Positions 31,782-44,975 of a DNA stretch of 64,000 nucleotides are shown here, piece by piece (within the stretch, counting starts at the first letter, position 1; each line of letters begins with the position of its first letter). The notes beneath the pieces are model-generated. The model ran no database searches. It saw only the letters and a list, made by a program, of their open reading frames with translations, and was not told where the DNA came from. Source of the DNA: Rhynchopus euleeides (taxonomy: Eukaryota > Euglenozoa > Diplonemea > Diplonemida > Diplonemidae); assembly GCA_963210315.1 (NCBI GenBank), contig OY723321.1, positions 186,001-250,000 on the forward strand. Reading direction: 5' to 3'. A program made the translations under genes and the position numbers.

Positions 31782-32295
31782 GGGTGGTATATATCGCCCC
31801 CTTGCTGCGACGAAGACACTAAATAGTCAGGCCGCTTCAAGAGTCTTGAGGGCTTGAAGGAAGAAACAGGTTGCTGATGAGTCTCAGGAGCAGGCACCTT
31901 TTGTCCGCCCACATGACCTTCGCCCGAAGGCGAACCTCGTCCAGCTTGGCTCGATCGCCACAGAGAAGGGGATCATTCTCCGCTGTGGTGAACATCTTAA
32001 AACCGAGGGTGCAGAGGTGGGGCAGCCCACTGGTGCGACAGCAGGCCGCCCCCGGATAGCTATAACTAGTGCATAGGAAGAATACGACGGCACACGCAAC
32101 AGATGCCGAAGGCACAACGGCGGGTCACTTTTAACCACCAGAGGAGTGGCACTCCCGAGGGGTGGGGAAGGGGGGGTAGTCACAACACTTTCGAAGGAAG
32201 TAAAGGGGCAAATGGGATGTTTTGTGCAAGGTAGAAAGGAAGTCACAACATGAGGCAGGGGGGATTGCTCATCAGGCCTGGGGGAATAGAGGGTT

Positions 32296-32579
32296 TGTGT
32301 GTGGTTATAAAGTTTTAAGGCGGTGTCGCCCTGCACGGGCAGTAGCACCTCCCCTTCAGTATCGCACTCCCGAAGGATTCCCCAACACGACGTGACACCG
32401 GTTTCGACGCGTACTCTTCGTACCCCTCCCCCCGGCCGCGTCTCTTCAGCGAAGAACCGGGGATAATCGGACCAGGGCTAGCTAAACCCTGGTGGTGTCA
32501 CGGGTGGGGTTGGAGAGGGAGAAAAGGAAGAAATGAAGTTGCGAAAAAGTCAAACACTGACACGTGAAATCAATAAAAA
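32296..32579 (-). repeat. Terminal direct repeat 2 of the retrozyme-like element
   Basis: Same orientation and sequence as 31497-31781 apart from one missing A in a GAGAAAAAGG run. On the element's transcript strand (minus) this is the 5' copy. It is followed on its high-coordinate side by a (GT)n tract from 32581. Confidence 0.9.
32391..32502 (-). ncRNA. Hammerhead ribozyme 2 (type III-like layout)
   Basis: Identical to ribozyme 1 shifted by 799 bp: CTGAAGA at 32449-32443, GAAA at 32405-32402, GTC triplet at 32472-32470. Cleavage at both copies in one minus-strand transcript would release a 799-nt RNA. Confidence 0.78.
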
Positions 32580-32727
32580 AGTGTGTGTGTGTGTGTGTGT
32601 GTGTGGTTGTCGGAATCAAGGGGGGGGGGGGTGGGGGGAGAGGAGGCAGCAGCCAGCACCATTCTTTTTTTTGCCCGACGAGTGCAGCGCAGGGCATTAG
32701 TTTGACCTTCCCGACGGAGCCTGAAAC

Positions 32728-33472
32728 CTGGTTACCCTGGTTATGACCTACCAAAAAATTTCGCTCGGGCGCTTCGCGCCCGAGTGCCTCCTGCGCCGTT
32801 GTGACCGCGGCGTGCTATTATCTGTCTCCCCACCCCCAGGTTATGTATAGTCTCTACTTCCCCCGGGTTTGTGAGAGGTGTCAGACACAGCACACAATTC
32901 GCGCTGGTGCCAGGAGGATAACCCATCTACACGCCGACAGGCTTCCTGGCACTCCGCGAGCGCCCGAAGCTTGAATTGAGGGCATGGCTGCGGCACGACG
33001 CCCAGAGCGTGTACAGGCACTTGGCAATTTTCTCGTGGAGCGCCCCGGGTTTCCCACCACCGTGGTGTTGCACCAGTCAGTGGCGAAGGACACGACGCGG
33101 TTCCAGAAGCTTTCCCAGAGATTCTGTCTGCTCCAGCAGAATGCTGCAGATGTTGGCCGCATTCCGGCTGTTGCAGTCTTGCGGCACGTTACGGGTTGAT
33201 CACACACGAATCCGGGTCGCATGCTGGCTCACCTTCGTCGTGGACTGGGTTTCGTCAGTGAGGGACAGCGTAGAAGGGGGCTGTACAATCTTGGCCTGCA
33301 TCTGTCGCCGAATGACAGATGCGGGTCGTGTCGTACTATGGCTTGGTGGGGCGAGCGCAGCAGGTTTCTTGGTAAGGAAAAACCCCGGTTCCGAGCCAGA
33401 ATTTTGACTTTTTTTTATTTTTTAAAATAACCAGGTTTCTCCAAATCCTGGTTATCATAACCGGATAACCAG
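32728..33472. mobile_element. Candidate 745-bp element with GGTTA-rich inverted ends
   Basis: The left end CTGGTTACCCTGGTTATGA and the inverted right end CTGGTTATCCGGTTATGA match at 16 of 18 aligned positions with one indel. Near the left end is a GCTCGGGCGCTTCGCGCCCGAG hairpin, like the one in the 20-kb hAT. An open plus-strand frame (32984-33199, starts MAAARRPERVQALGNFL) may be a degraded coding remnant. No clear target duplication. Confidence 0.45.
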
Positions 33473-34900
33473 CCCAAAATAATGCCCTGGTGCAGCGAGG
33501 CCCAAGGTGTGGGAGGGGGCTGCAGTCACCATACCGAGACACCCCCCACCTACCCACCCGACCCACACACTCCCACCCCACCCCCACCAACTCACCCAGG
33601 ACACCCACCAGGCCCTTACCTCGTGACGGCCTCCGCGTCACGAAGGGGTTCTGCAAGCGTCACCGTCTATAGGCGATGCAGGACACGACTACGCCGTGGC
33701 GCTCGAAGCGGGTGGCTGGCCCCTGCCGAAGGAAGCTCTGCACCGGGAACCACTGGTTTGCCGGTTCGCAGGAGCAGCCACGCCGCGGTGATCGCCATGA
33801 CATGCCACGGCACCAGGGTGGCCCTACACCCCACAGGGCGTGGGCCACGCACTCTGCCCTGCGCATGCTGCGGGTTTTTTCAAGACCGGAGAGCACCGCT
33901 TGAGCACCACCTGAATGTTTTAGAGTTGACAAATCAACTGCCCGACGTAAAGACAGCCAGTGATGTACACAATGACACCCTCTCCTGCAAGCAAGCAAGC
34001 AAGCAAGCAAGCTCGGGCAGAGGATGGAGCAGAGGAGGGATATGGGGGCCTTATCGCTCAGTCTCTCTGCGCCGATGTGTGTCAAGAAAGAAAGGAACCC
34101 ATGCCGGTTTTGGCGCCTATTTCTTTTTTCGTGAGGCACACTCTAATGTGTGACGCATGCACAGAACAGACACATCCACACAAGCCACTGCAGAGAGCTA
34201 GGCATCTGCGGGGTGACCCGGTCTGCCTGCTTCGGCGCCAACGCCCCAAAAAAAATGCTCCAAAATAGCTTCAGAACTAACGGGCAGTGCAGTGATTCCG
34301 ACATCTCCGGAGGTATCGGTGAGGGCCATCCTTTTTTTTTGGCCTTTTTTTGAGACAATCCTGTTTCTTTCATCAGCATCTCACCGCCACCGCTACCGCC
34401 ACCCGACGCAACCTAACACACCCCTGGTTTACGAAACGGAACTGGGGGGGGGGGGGGGGAGGGGGGGGCAGAGAAGAGGGAGGAACAGCCGCCATCCCAG
34501 CGAGACAAATCAACTCGCAAAAAATACATCAGGTCTTCCTCTGGGGCTAGAGAGTATATAGGTGGGGGGGGGGGTGTGGTGGGGTAAGTAAAACGCTATC
34601 ACCATCATAGGGCACTAGATGGGGGAGGGGGGGGGGGACAGAGGAATCGGCAAAAGAAAAAAATCATTTCCAGACTTGGCCTACAGAACACACCAAGCCA
34701 GTGCGACTGCTGCGACACACGCACACATCCCGGATGGCTGTATCGCAACCCTCCCAACCCCAGCGATCCTCTCGCAATGGTCGAGCAGGACTCGAGGCAG
34801 GAACCGGGATGTGTGGGTGGATGGGGGGGGGGGTTGGCGACGGGGAATAAAGGAAAGGCGTGTGATGGCGGCGGCAGGGGGGGGGGGGGGGGGGTGACGC
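33473..34900. other. Spacer downstream of the ARF gene
   Basis: Contains an (AAGC)n microsatellite at about 33989-34011, G runs at 34444-34457, 34564-34573, 34622-34636, 34824-34832 and 34877-34892, and no coding region I can support. Confidence 0.5.
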
Positions 34901-36925
<2,025 letters not shown>

Positions 36926-39767
36926 CTAGACGCCTGTCTCGTCATCCATGGGGTTGTGGCGGAAGAGCCAGTCGGCGAGGAAGTCAATCGGGTCCTCGGG
37001 GCGCTGCTCGCACACCTCCACGATGCCCTTCGTCAGCACGGGGATGATGTTCGCCATGAGGTACTGCTTCAGCGGCTCCTTCCTCGCCTCCAGCATCTCA
37101 CGCTCCTGCCCCTTCAGCTCCGCAATGCGGTTGGCCTCCGCACGCTCCAGCTGCTCCAGGTGAGCCTTCTGGCGCTGCTCCTCCGTCCGCCGCGTCTGCT
37201 CCTGCCTCTCCCGCTTGGTGCGCTGCTCGTCCTCCAACGCCTTCTGCAGGGCCTGCTCCTCCGACAGCGCCTGGGGCGTCGGGCCGTAGTTATGAGCTGC
37301 CCCGATAAAGTCACACATCGTCAGGAACACCTTGTCGGAAGGGCGCTTCTCATAGGCACTCTCCGGCGGTGGTGGCGGCAGCAACGGCGTGCTCTCCACA
37401 TCAAACTGCGAGGGGTGATGGGTGTTGGTGGCGTGCAGAGCAGCCCAGGCATAGGCATGAAGGGGGCGGTGGTGGTGGTGGTGGTGGTGTGGCGTGCGAT
37501 CAGGCCGGAAGACACACCTGGCGGTAGAGGAGGGCACGCTCTGTTATCGTTAGGGAGGACTCGAGGAAAGCGATGAGCCCCTTGGAGGCGTCCTTCGTCG
37601 GCTCCACACGGTCCCTGTTGTGGGGTGTGGGGTGGCGTGGCGTGCAGTAGCAACGCGGGGTGCAGTGGAGGCACACCCACTCCCTCGGTGAGTCTTGGCA
37701 AAGGGGGGCTTGGATGTTCGCCTGTGCAACAAGCGGGTAACAAACAAGCTTGCACAGGCAGAGAGACGTGTGGTGGAACGGAGTGCCCAACACCACACAC
37801 TCAGAGAGATACTCAGAAGACAAACCCAATGCCCAAAATCCAGTGCAACCATACCTCGGAGGGTTGTGTGTTTTGTAGAACTCGAGCCGCTGCTGGAACT
37901 CGGCCGGGCTGTTGTGCGGGTGCTGGTTCGCCACCTTCAGCAGCCTCTCCGTCAGGAACGTGTCGGACGCCTTCAGGTGCACCAGATACTCGGGGAAGAA
38001 GATGTCATCCATCGGCTTCTTCTCATCCTCCAGCGCCGGCTCCTCCTCGTCCTCCGCCCCCTCTGCAGGGTACTCCCCCGGCTGCCCCTCCTCCAGCAGG
38101 TAGCGCGCCTGCCGCACCGTCTTCGGGTAGCCGTCCAGGATGTACCCCTGGTTGCGGCACTGGGGCTGCCGCAGCTTCCACTGCACCATGAAGGCCAACG
38201 CCCTGTCGGAGTACCGCAGCGGTGCCTTGGCCTGGTCCTCATCTGCTGGCGGCGGCGCTGCCGGCTTGCCCTTGTCCTTTTTCTTGTCCTTCGGGTTCGC
38301 CGACTCGAGCTCTTCGTCCTTCGCCTCCTTCTCGCGGAGCGCGAGCACGCGGGACACCACGCCCAGTTGCTCCTTCACCGCCGCCATCTCCTCCGTCTCC
38401 TCGGGCTCCTCCTCCTCGCCGCCCTCCTCCTTGCCGAGGCGCTCCAGCTCCGCCAGCAGGTCGTCGTCGAAGATCTCGTCATCCGATTCGTCCTCCTTCA
38501 GCTTGTCCTCCTGCGCATCGTCCTCCTTTGCCTCCGCCTCAGCATCCGGCTCCGCTTCTGCAGCAGCAGCTTCGATGCGCTTCTGGCGCAGCTCCTGCAG
38601 CTTCTCGCGTGTCTTCACCTGCTTCTGGACAAATTTGAGGCGCTGCAATTCATCAGAGAGCTGGCGGTCCTGCTGCTCATAGTCCTTGATCACATCATAA
38701 ATGTTGAAGCAAGGCACCCTGTAGTGCGACGCGATCTCCCTGCTGAAGAAGCTCTTCCCACTCATCGGCGGCCCAAGCACCGCGGCCCGCAGCGGCTGGA
38801 TCTGCCTCTCCCGCTTGAACTCCTCGACAACCTTTGCTGCATTCTCCACGAACCCGCTCCGGCTGACCCATTCGTCCTCCTCCAGGAGCTCCCCCATCTT
38901 ACCCAGCTCGAGCTTCAGGTTGATGATGAAATATTCGACATTCTCATAGAGGACAAGGTCGTGCCTGGGGACCGTGAAACACTTCCCATTCCCCAGGTGT
39001 GTGTTGACAGCCTTGATGATATCCTTCCAGGTCGAATTCCCCTCATCCGCAGCAAGGAAGTAGCGCTGGTCCAGAGGGGACTCCGCGGTGCCCAGACGGA
39101 ACGCAAGGCTTGACAGATCCTGAACGTGCACCATGGGGACCATGTTTGCACCCTTGTCGAAGATGGGAAGGCCCTGGTCGCTGAGGTGCCACGCCTGCTT
39201 GAAGATGGGATGCAGCTTGTCCTCCCCCATGCCGTACTGCAGCCCAGCAAAGATGCAGTGGGTGTGCAGCGTCTCGGAATTGGCCTTCTTGCAGAGCTTC
39301 TCCAGCTCCTTCCACAACTGATACTTCACGTGGGGGACGCGCTTGGTGTACTCCTCCTCGGTGTACGTCGGCTGCTCCTTCTCCTCAGCCTCTTCCTCCG
39401 GGTCCTCTTCAGGGTCCTCCACCTTCTCTGCAAGCGAGGCTGCCTCGGTCTCGTACCACGTCATAGTGGAGGAGATGAGAATGAACGTCTTCTCCACCTC
39501 GAAGTGCCCGTTCATCAGCACCTTGAGGGCGGAGGTGGCCTCGTCAACGCTGTCCTCCAGCTGGTAGACCACAACGTCGCTCTCCATGAGGTGCTTCTTC
39601 AGCTGCTCCACGTTGCTCAGGGAGACGACGTTGGCCCATTTTGCGGACTTCGTCCCGGCCTCGCTGGAGGTCCCGATCACCTCGTATTCCGCTTGCGCGA
39701 ACCGCTTGCACATCACTTTGCCCAAGTGACTGTCGACATGGCTGATAAAAGCCTTCTTGCCCCCCAT
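36926..39767 (-). CDS. AK7: Adenylate kinase 7-like protein with Dpy-30 tail
   Basis: Exons 39767-37855, 37614-37518 and 37405-36926 give 829 residues. Residues ~1-310 form an epimerase-like Rossmann region (KKAFISHVDSHLGKVMCKRF), as in AK7. An adenylate-kinase domain starts near residue 335 with P-loop GPPMSGKS. It contains a highly acidic Glu-rich insert (~410-490), then GYILDGYPKTVRQARYLL and the AMP/LID-proximal LVHLKASDTFLTERLL. A coiled coil and a C-terminal Dpy-30 motif (LKQYLMANIIPVLTKGIVEV ... DPIDFLADWLF) complete the layout. In animals AK7 is an axonemal nucleotide kinase, so this suggests a flagellate stage. Intron 1 begins GTATGG, intron 2 GTGTGT. The start ATG was chosen as the first codon after a leader with a CAG acceptor-like site. 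Confidence 0.93.
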
Positions 39768-41137
39768 CGTTTGCCTTAAAAAAATCGCCTGTGGGTGGGT
39801 GGGGGGTGGGGGAGGAGGAGTGTGGTGTGGTTCGGTATGGAGGAGCTGCCACCAAAAACAAAGCAGGGAGAAAAAGACCTCGGCAAAAAAAGAAGGTACA
39901 AGGGAGGCGATGGGAAGCGTGGGGGGGGGGACAAGCAGCCTGGCCTTCATTTTGAACCTCCTGGCGATGCAGTGGACTCGCGTGAGGGCTCGCTTGAGCC
40001 CATGAAGGGGAGAATGAGGGAGAACTCACGGCGCATTGGGGAGTGGGGGCGTTGCCTGATGGCGGCCAGAATTGTCAGCATTCGGAGGCAGCGACCACCG
40101 CTGTCGTGACAGTGCGGCGGCAGTGGTGTTTGAGGAACAGGACAAGCGCCGCCAGTAGGCACAACTACTAGTCCCGAAGAATGAGCCGTGTTGCAGAGGT
40201 TCTTTGAACATAAACAGAGAGATTCCCTGAACAAATAATATGCACGCGCACCACACGCATCCCGCCCCCTTGCGAAGTGCATATGTGTAGGTGTGCATAG
40301 TAGGGTGTCTTAGGGGCAATTCTTCGAATTATCCCCACACATCTTTCACACGCACCACATCACGGAACCCTGCTGTGTGCACAATCTGTCAAAGAAAAAA
40401 AAATCGACAAACCGAGAGCTAGACGACACAACAGATCCACTCCGCCCCACTGCCGCCCTTTCTCCCACAGGATACAGGACGGTGGCACTGGGGGTTATCG
40501 CTCCCAAGTGTAGAAAGCGAGCCTGACAATAGGTGGCACATTGGACACAGAGCTTGCCACACAGAGTGAATGCAGCCCGCTGTTGTTGAAACATCGCAAC
40601 AAAACAGGTTGATTGGGCGCTGTTGTGGTGGAGCCCACACAGAAGAGGGCGAGACAATGCCACGGGCGCATAAACACACTCGCGTGGGTCTCACAGGCAC
40701 CCCCTACCAGAGGTGACGCACCTCGCACACACAGAACGTCGGATGTGCCTGCCGCCTTCACTCTGAAGGTGTAATAATATGTGACTCCATTACCCGAAGC
40801 CCCAGCCGACGCAACGGCCAACCAGAGCAACACGGCAATGTGGAGCGGCGCTGTGTCCCCCCTCCACCCTCTGCAACCGCGCCACACTGGCAGGCAGATG
40901 GAGGGAAAAGAAATCAAACAACAATGCCTGGCCTGCCTCTTTTTTCGACATCTGCCACTTGCTTGCATTGCACGCATCCAAGATAACTAAACGGGCAAGG
41001 TACCACAGGGAGGCACGGGCAGGACGGGAGGCAAGAGGCCCCATTCCCTGGCTAAGGCACACCCCAGCAGGACATCTCCCTTTGGTTGGTAGCCATCTCC
41101 CGCGAGTGCTTCTCACTCGGCCCGACCCACACGACGC
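39768..41137. other. Spacer upstream of AK7, with one weak ORF
   Basis: Mostly unassigned. A minus-strand 160-codon ORF (40977-40495) contains an internal hydrophobic run (PLHIAVLLWLAVASAGAS) that could be a signal anchor. It lacks the CGFLPNG motif of the small membrane proteins and has no other support, so it is not called as a gene. Confidence 0.4.
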
Positions 41138-41693
41138 ACGGCGGGCAGGCCTGGGCGGGGAACGAGCCCTTTTTCCAGGTTTTTTGGGTCGGGGAACCAG
41201 GTTTTTTCTAAGAATTTTTACAAGGGATTTTTTGCTCGCCCCCTCACATTTTCCAGGCGCGTGCCCGTCAGGCGGGACTTTTTCTATGATTTCTCATCAT
41301 GTGACAGCTCTAGAGTGATGCCCAGTTCTTGAGAGATGCATGCGGCAGAGAGTGCCCCTCATGCGCGTTACAGCTGAAAATGAATGAGGATCACCTGGCG
41401 CTCGTTCTCATCGGGGGTTGTGCTCCGCAGGTACTCAATACACCTTGGCACTCTCGCAGGGCTGGACATGCCAGCAGCTGAAGGACAGTTACAAAGCTGC
41501 CACTCACCACCCACCTGCTGGCCCTTCAGGTCTGAAAGCCCAAAAGCTCCCGGGGATTTTTGCTGTGGTGCGGACCATATTCAGAGCAGTAGGGTGACCT
41601 CTCTGATTTTCCAAAACTGCTGGTTTACTGGTTTGGGGAACGGTCGCCAGACCGTTGAAATGCCCGTGTTAGCAAGGCACACTCACGTTTCAG

Positions 41694-41847
41694 GTATCGT
41701 GTCGCGTGTCACGCATGTCGCGAACGCGGCGAGTGCATCTCCCAGGTGGGGAAGTCCGACCTCCTGTCCGATGTCAACCAGGCTTCGAAGAAGCGCTTCA
41801 TGGATGCGGCGCTGACCTCTTACGCTGCACTGTACCCGGGGAAGTGA
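41694..41847 (+). pseudogene. Terminal coding fragment carried by the hAT-like element (second copy)
   Basis: Same 154-nt frame as 9426-9579 in inverted position: acceptor-like TTTCAG, cysteine motif CHACRERGEC, C terminus SYAALYPGK, TGA. The length is identical and only substitutions separate the copies. It may be a last exon of a transposase whose upstream exons are lost or decayed. Confidence 0.45.
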
Positions 41848-41867
41848 GATGGACGGGCAAACGCATG

Positions 41868-42088
41868 GGGGGTCTGGGGGGCGGAGCCCCCCAGCCGCCG
41901 GAGGCCACGGTCGCGAACATCTGTTCGTGTGGGCGTACAGATTCTGTGCGAGTTGGCTGCGTCCTCCTGAGGCGACTGGAATGGTTGGACCCCGACCTGA
42001 TGGGATTCGAAGGACTCGAGTACGAGACATACGCCACAGGGGGGTCTGGGGGGCGGAGCCCCCCAGCCGCCGGAGGCCACGGTAGTGA
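41868..42088. repeat. Dispersed CCTCCGGCGGCTGGGG module, copy 4
   Basis: Units at about 41870-41912 and 42040-42088, orientation opposite to the 9.2-kb copy as expected for the inverted element. Both units keep the GGGGGGCGGAGCCCCCC palindrome followed by CCGCCGGAGGCCACGG. Confidence 0.8.
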
Positions 42089-43857
42089 ACGTCTGGCTCT
42101 CCAGTTGGCCAGCAAGGCGAACTGTACGGGGGACAGACTTCCCTTTCATCCTTGTGCGCGCCGTGTCGACTGGCCACCTGATTTTGCCCTGAGTTTGGCG
42201 GAGTTGGGCGGAGTTTGGCGGTGTTGGGCGGAGTTGTACGGAGTTGGGCGGTGGGAGACCCTTTAAATTGGAATATCCCTATGGGGGGGTAGCTTTCTGG
42301 TCCAAGGAAACCTGGTGCGGAAGGAGCTACCTACCCCTTGAGTCACCCACCAGCACACATTGTCAGCGAGGATGACGAGCATGGCGTTGGAAGCCTGCAT
42401 AAACATCGCTCCCCTTCAACCTGACTTCACATGTCCTTCAGCATGTCCTGAGTAGGCACTGCCTGCCGTCAGCTCCGGGCATCACCTCACCCCTCACCCC
42501 CAGTGCTGCTCAACCACGTGTCCATCAGGAGCCACGTCGCTGCGTGGTGCACTCCAGAGGGATGCCTCTGCACCACCTCATGCCGACCCACCAAACGTCC
42601 TCCCTTCGAGGCGAGAGCACCGGGAGGGGAAGCCCGGGTCGGCGCCCCCCCCAAGGCCTGAGGTCCTGCCTGATAATTGACGGTCCCGGGTTCAAAACCC
42701 GCTCAGGTGCTGCGTGTCGTCGACACCGTGACTGCGGCAGTCGACATCCCAGACGGGTCGCCCCTCCTCGGTGCAAAGTACACCCGGCGAGGCTCCCCTC
42801 GGGGGAACGCCGTCGGGAGATGTGCTGGAGCCACCGCGCTCGATTCTGGGTTGTCCGCCATGTGCTGGCATGGAGCCTGCGTATTCGGGCGTGAAAACCG
42901 TAGGTGGTGGTTCGATTCCCAGAACTTGGGGAGGATATCCGAGAGGAACCTCCACGGGATGTTGCTTCTCGCGTTGGATATCCTACGCCAAGGTGGAACC
43001 CTGCAGAAGACACGAGAGTAACAGCGAGGGATATCCCACGGATATCCCGCTCTGTTACCTCTCTGTTCCCTCGGGTACCCCGAGAGAACGTCATCCCCCT
43101 TCGGCCTGGGCCTGTGCCACTGGCTGGGCTGCTTCTTGTACAGGTCGATGGAGTGAACGCGCTGGGTTATTGCGCCAGGTACTAGCTTCGGCAAACTGCA
43201 GCAGAGTGGGTGGCTCTCCAGTTGTGCTGGGAAGATGGTGGAGGGTCACCAATATTGTGAGGCGGCTCATTTTTCAGCATTTCTGAGCGAAAATCCCTCA
43301 GTACAACACCTCCCCCCCCGTCTGCAAAGGCAAAACAGGTAGTGTCCGCCACTTTGGAGCTAATTTTGACCCGAGTTTGGCGGAGTTTGGCGGAGTTGGG
43401 CGGCGTTGGGCGGAGTTGGGCGGTGGTGTGGCGGCGTTCGGCGGAACCCGTTTTGGGCCAAATCAGGTGGACTGGGAAAAAATGAGAAGAAGCTTTTTCC
43501 TCTGCGAAACAACCTTAGAAAATCGTACTCCTTTCGCTTTATTATAGACACCCTGTCCAGCAACTGTGGGAGAACAGTTCCGGACTACTTTTTGTTGAGC
43601 GCACACTTGCTGTCTCAAGGCTGTGTTGAGGCCCTGTGAAGTGGCATGAGGTGCTAATCCAAAGCTTCAGTCGTACGATTTCCTTCGTTACTTCGCGACT
43701 TCGCTACGCTTCGTCGCTCGTAACTAGTAAAAAAAATCCCCTAACAACATTCTTAGAAAAAAACTGTTTGGTCCCTTACAAAAATTCTTAGAAAAAAAGT
43801 TCAGAATCCTGAAAGTGGGGAACAAGCCCCCCAGTTAGGAACAGCCCTGACGGCGGG

Positions 43858-44307
43858 CTGCGTTTTTTTGTTATCCGTCAGGTGGATCACCGGGTGGGGA
43901 GAGAACCGGTGTGAGGCGAGCTGCGCTTGAAGCACCAACAAGGGGGCGAGGGTGGCGCCGGTGATGAATTTTGAAATACGTTTGAACTGAACCACGACTT
44001 CTTCGCAACACAACCCAACCCCACCCCACAGGGCAGGGAGGGGCGATGCAGAAGAGGAAGGCACGCAGAGCTGATATCTCACCCTTCACTAAGAACCGGT
44101 AGTCTATCGGAGACCGATTGCGGTGGGCCTCAGGGATGCGGGTCTCTCTATGGCACGCCAAACACGCAACAGACAATACGCCGCATCCAGAGGCGTGCCC
44201 TGCGCCCCCTCCCCACACACACCCACACGTTAAACCTTTTGTGTTCCGTGCAGGCATGCACCTCGTGAACTTTTGAACGCTGCCTCAACACACCACACAC
44301 CCCCTTC
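43858..44307. other. Spacer, nothing recognised
   Basis: No coding region, repeat family or structured motif identified between the hAT element and the small gene at 44.3 kb. Confidence 0.5.
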
Positions 44308-44975
44308 TCAACCAAAGAGAAAGTGAGGATCCATCCCGCCACCCCGTGGGCTCGGGCTTGCAGACCCCTCCGGGCTCTCAGTGTCAGCTGCAGAGTAGTT
44401 TGAGAAGCAGCTCCACGAGGCTGCGGATTCCATTCTAGGCGCAGGGGTCGCTGCAGGGGGCGGAGCCGACGCGGCGGACGACCTGCGCTTCACAAGCCGC
44501 GACGGCGGCCTGTAGTCAGCAGATGCAGCCAGCATTTTGAGCGCCTCCTGTGGGGGTGTCGGGGGTGTGTGTGTTTTGGCACTGCATGATTCCATACCCA
44601 GGCAGGCTCGCGCGGCGCCGACTCAGGCGCATCGAAGAAGGAGGGGCGCTCTGCCTCCAGCAGCTGCTGGAGGGACGCGAGCTGCTTCGGTGAGGTGAAG
44701 CAGTCCACCTCGAAGGGCGTCTTGCTCTCCGGGACAGGGGCGTGTGCCAGGTCCTCACGCCGCATCGCCTGCTCCCTCTGATACATCTGCAGGCGCTGTG
44801 CGACGTTGCGCTCAACTCCCCCGCTGCTGCGGACGTGCCGCCGCTTCTTCATCACCACACCCCGCGACTTCCCAGAGCGCCGCGCATCACCCACCTGCAG
44901 GTTCGACAGCTGTGCAGACAGACTGTCAATCGCCCTGCTCTTCCCCTGAGATCCCCTGCGTGTGTCGGCACCCAT
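44308..44975 (-). CDS. Small two-exon protein, basic N-terminal half, unknown
   Basis: Exons 44975-44598 and 44547-44308 encode 205 residues. The 50-nt intron begins GTATGG and ends CCCCCACAG, phase 0. The N-terminal ~60 residues are basic (MKKRRHVRSSGG) and contain a possible nuclear signal. A helical stretch follows (VAQRLQMYQREQAMRREDLA), then a short conserved-looking segment with paired Trp/Asp (PFEVDCFTSPKQLASLQQLL). The C-terminal third is Ser/Pro/Ala-rich. Reading through the intron would replace the C terminus with a His/Pro/Arg tract, so splicing is preferred. It lies in the minus-strand series, head to tail with its neighbours. Family not recognised. Confidence 0.7.

Larger units (their letters stand above)
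31497..32579 (-). mobile_element. Retrozyme-like element: two direct repeats, each with a hammerhead ribozyme
   Basis: Two 285/284-bp direct repeats (31497-31781 and 32296-32579) differ by a single A indel. They bracket ~514 bp of non-coding DNA, with a repeat period of 799 bp. Each repeat contains, on the minus strand, a complete hammerhead core. This matches the architecture of retrozymes: small non-autonomous LTR-like retroelements whose hammerheads cut the transcript to a unit-length, often circular RNA. Here the predicted unit is 799 nt. Both flanks are (GT)n microsatellite, so target duplication cannot be judged. I see no tRNA primer site starting with TGG next to the 5' repeat. The central region has short ORFs but none convincing. 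Confidence 0.8.
41146..43849. mobile_element. hAT-like element, 2.7 kb, with perfect 8-bp target duplication
   Basis: It starts CAGGCCTG at 41146 and ends CAGCCCTG at 43849, flanked by the direct repeat ACGGCGGG at 41138-41145 and 43850-43857. It is the longer, inverted relative of 8931-10136. Relative to that copy it carries an extra ~1.3 kb (about 42175-43485) bordered on both sides by arrays of GGGCGGAGTT/TTTGGCGGAG words (42190-42250 and 43375-43440). The extra segment has a quasi-palindromic GGATATCC-rich zone (about 42934-43050). Plus-strand coding fragment at 41694-41847. Confidence 0.88.

Noticed and set aside
31874..31880. CTGATGA on the plus strand in the middle of the retrozyme-like element, and CTGATGA on minus at 32275-32269
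   Set aside because: They match the first hammerhead core box but neither is followed by a stem II and GAAA, so neither can form a ribozyme.
32728..33472. Treating the GGTTA-rich element as another hAT
   Set aside because: No 8-bp duplication is present and the tips do not begin with CA, so it is kept only as an unclassified candidate.
37695..39113. 472-codon plus-strand open frame, Leu/Arg-rich
   Set aside because: It is the complement of the AK7 adenylate-kinase exon; the Leu/Arg richness mirrors the Glu/Lys-rich coding strand.
40495..40977. Minus-strand 160-codon ORF with a hydrophobic segment
   Set aside because: It lacks the CGFLPNG/WPWTYC motif, the hydrophobic run is internal, and no family or splice evidence supports it.
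42689..42709. tRNA-like B box GGTTCAAAACC, and another (GGTTCGATTCC) near 42908
   Set aside because: T-stem pairing is incomplete, and no matching D arm, anticodon arm or acceptor stem could be drawn. They lie in the extra segment of a hAT element and may be chance or SINE debris.
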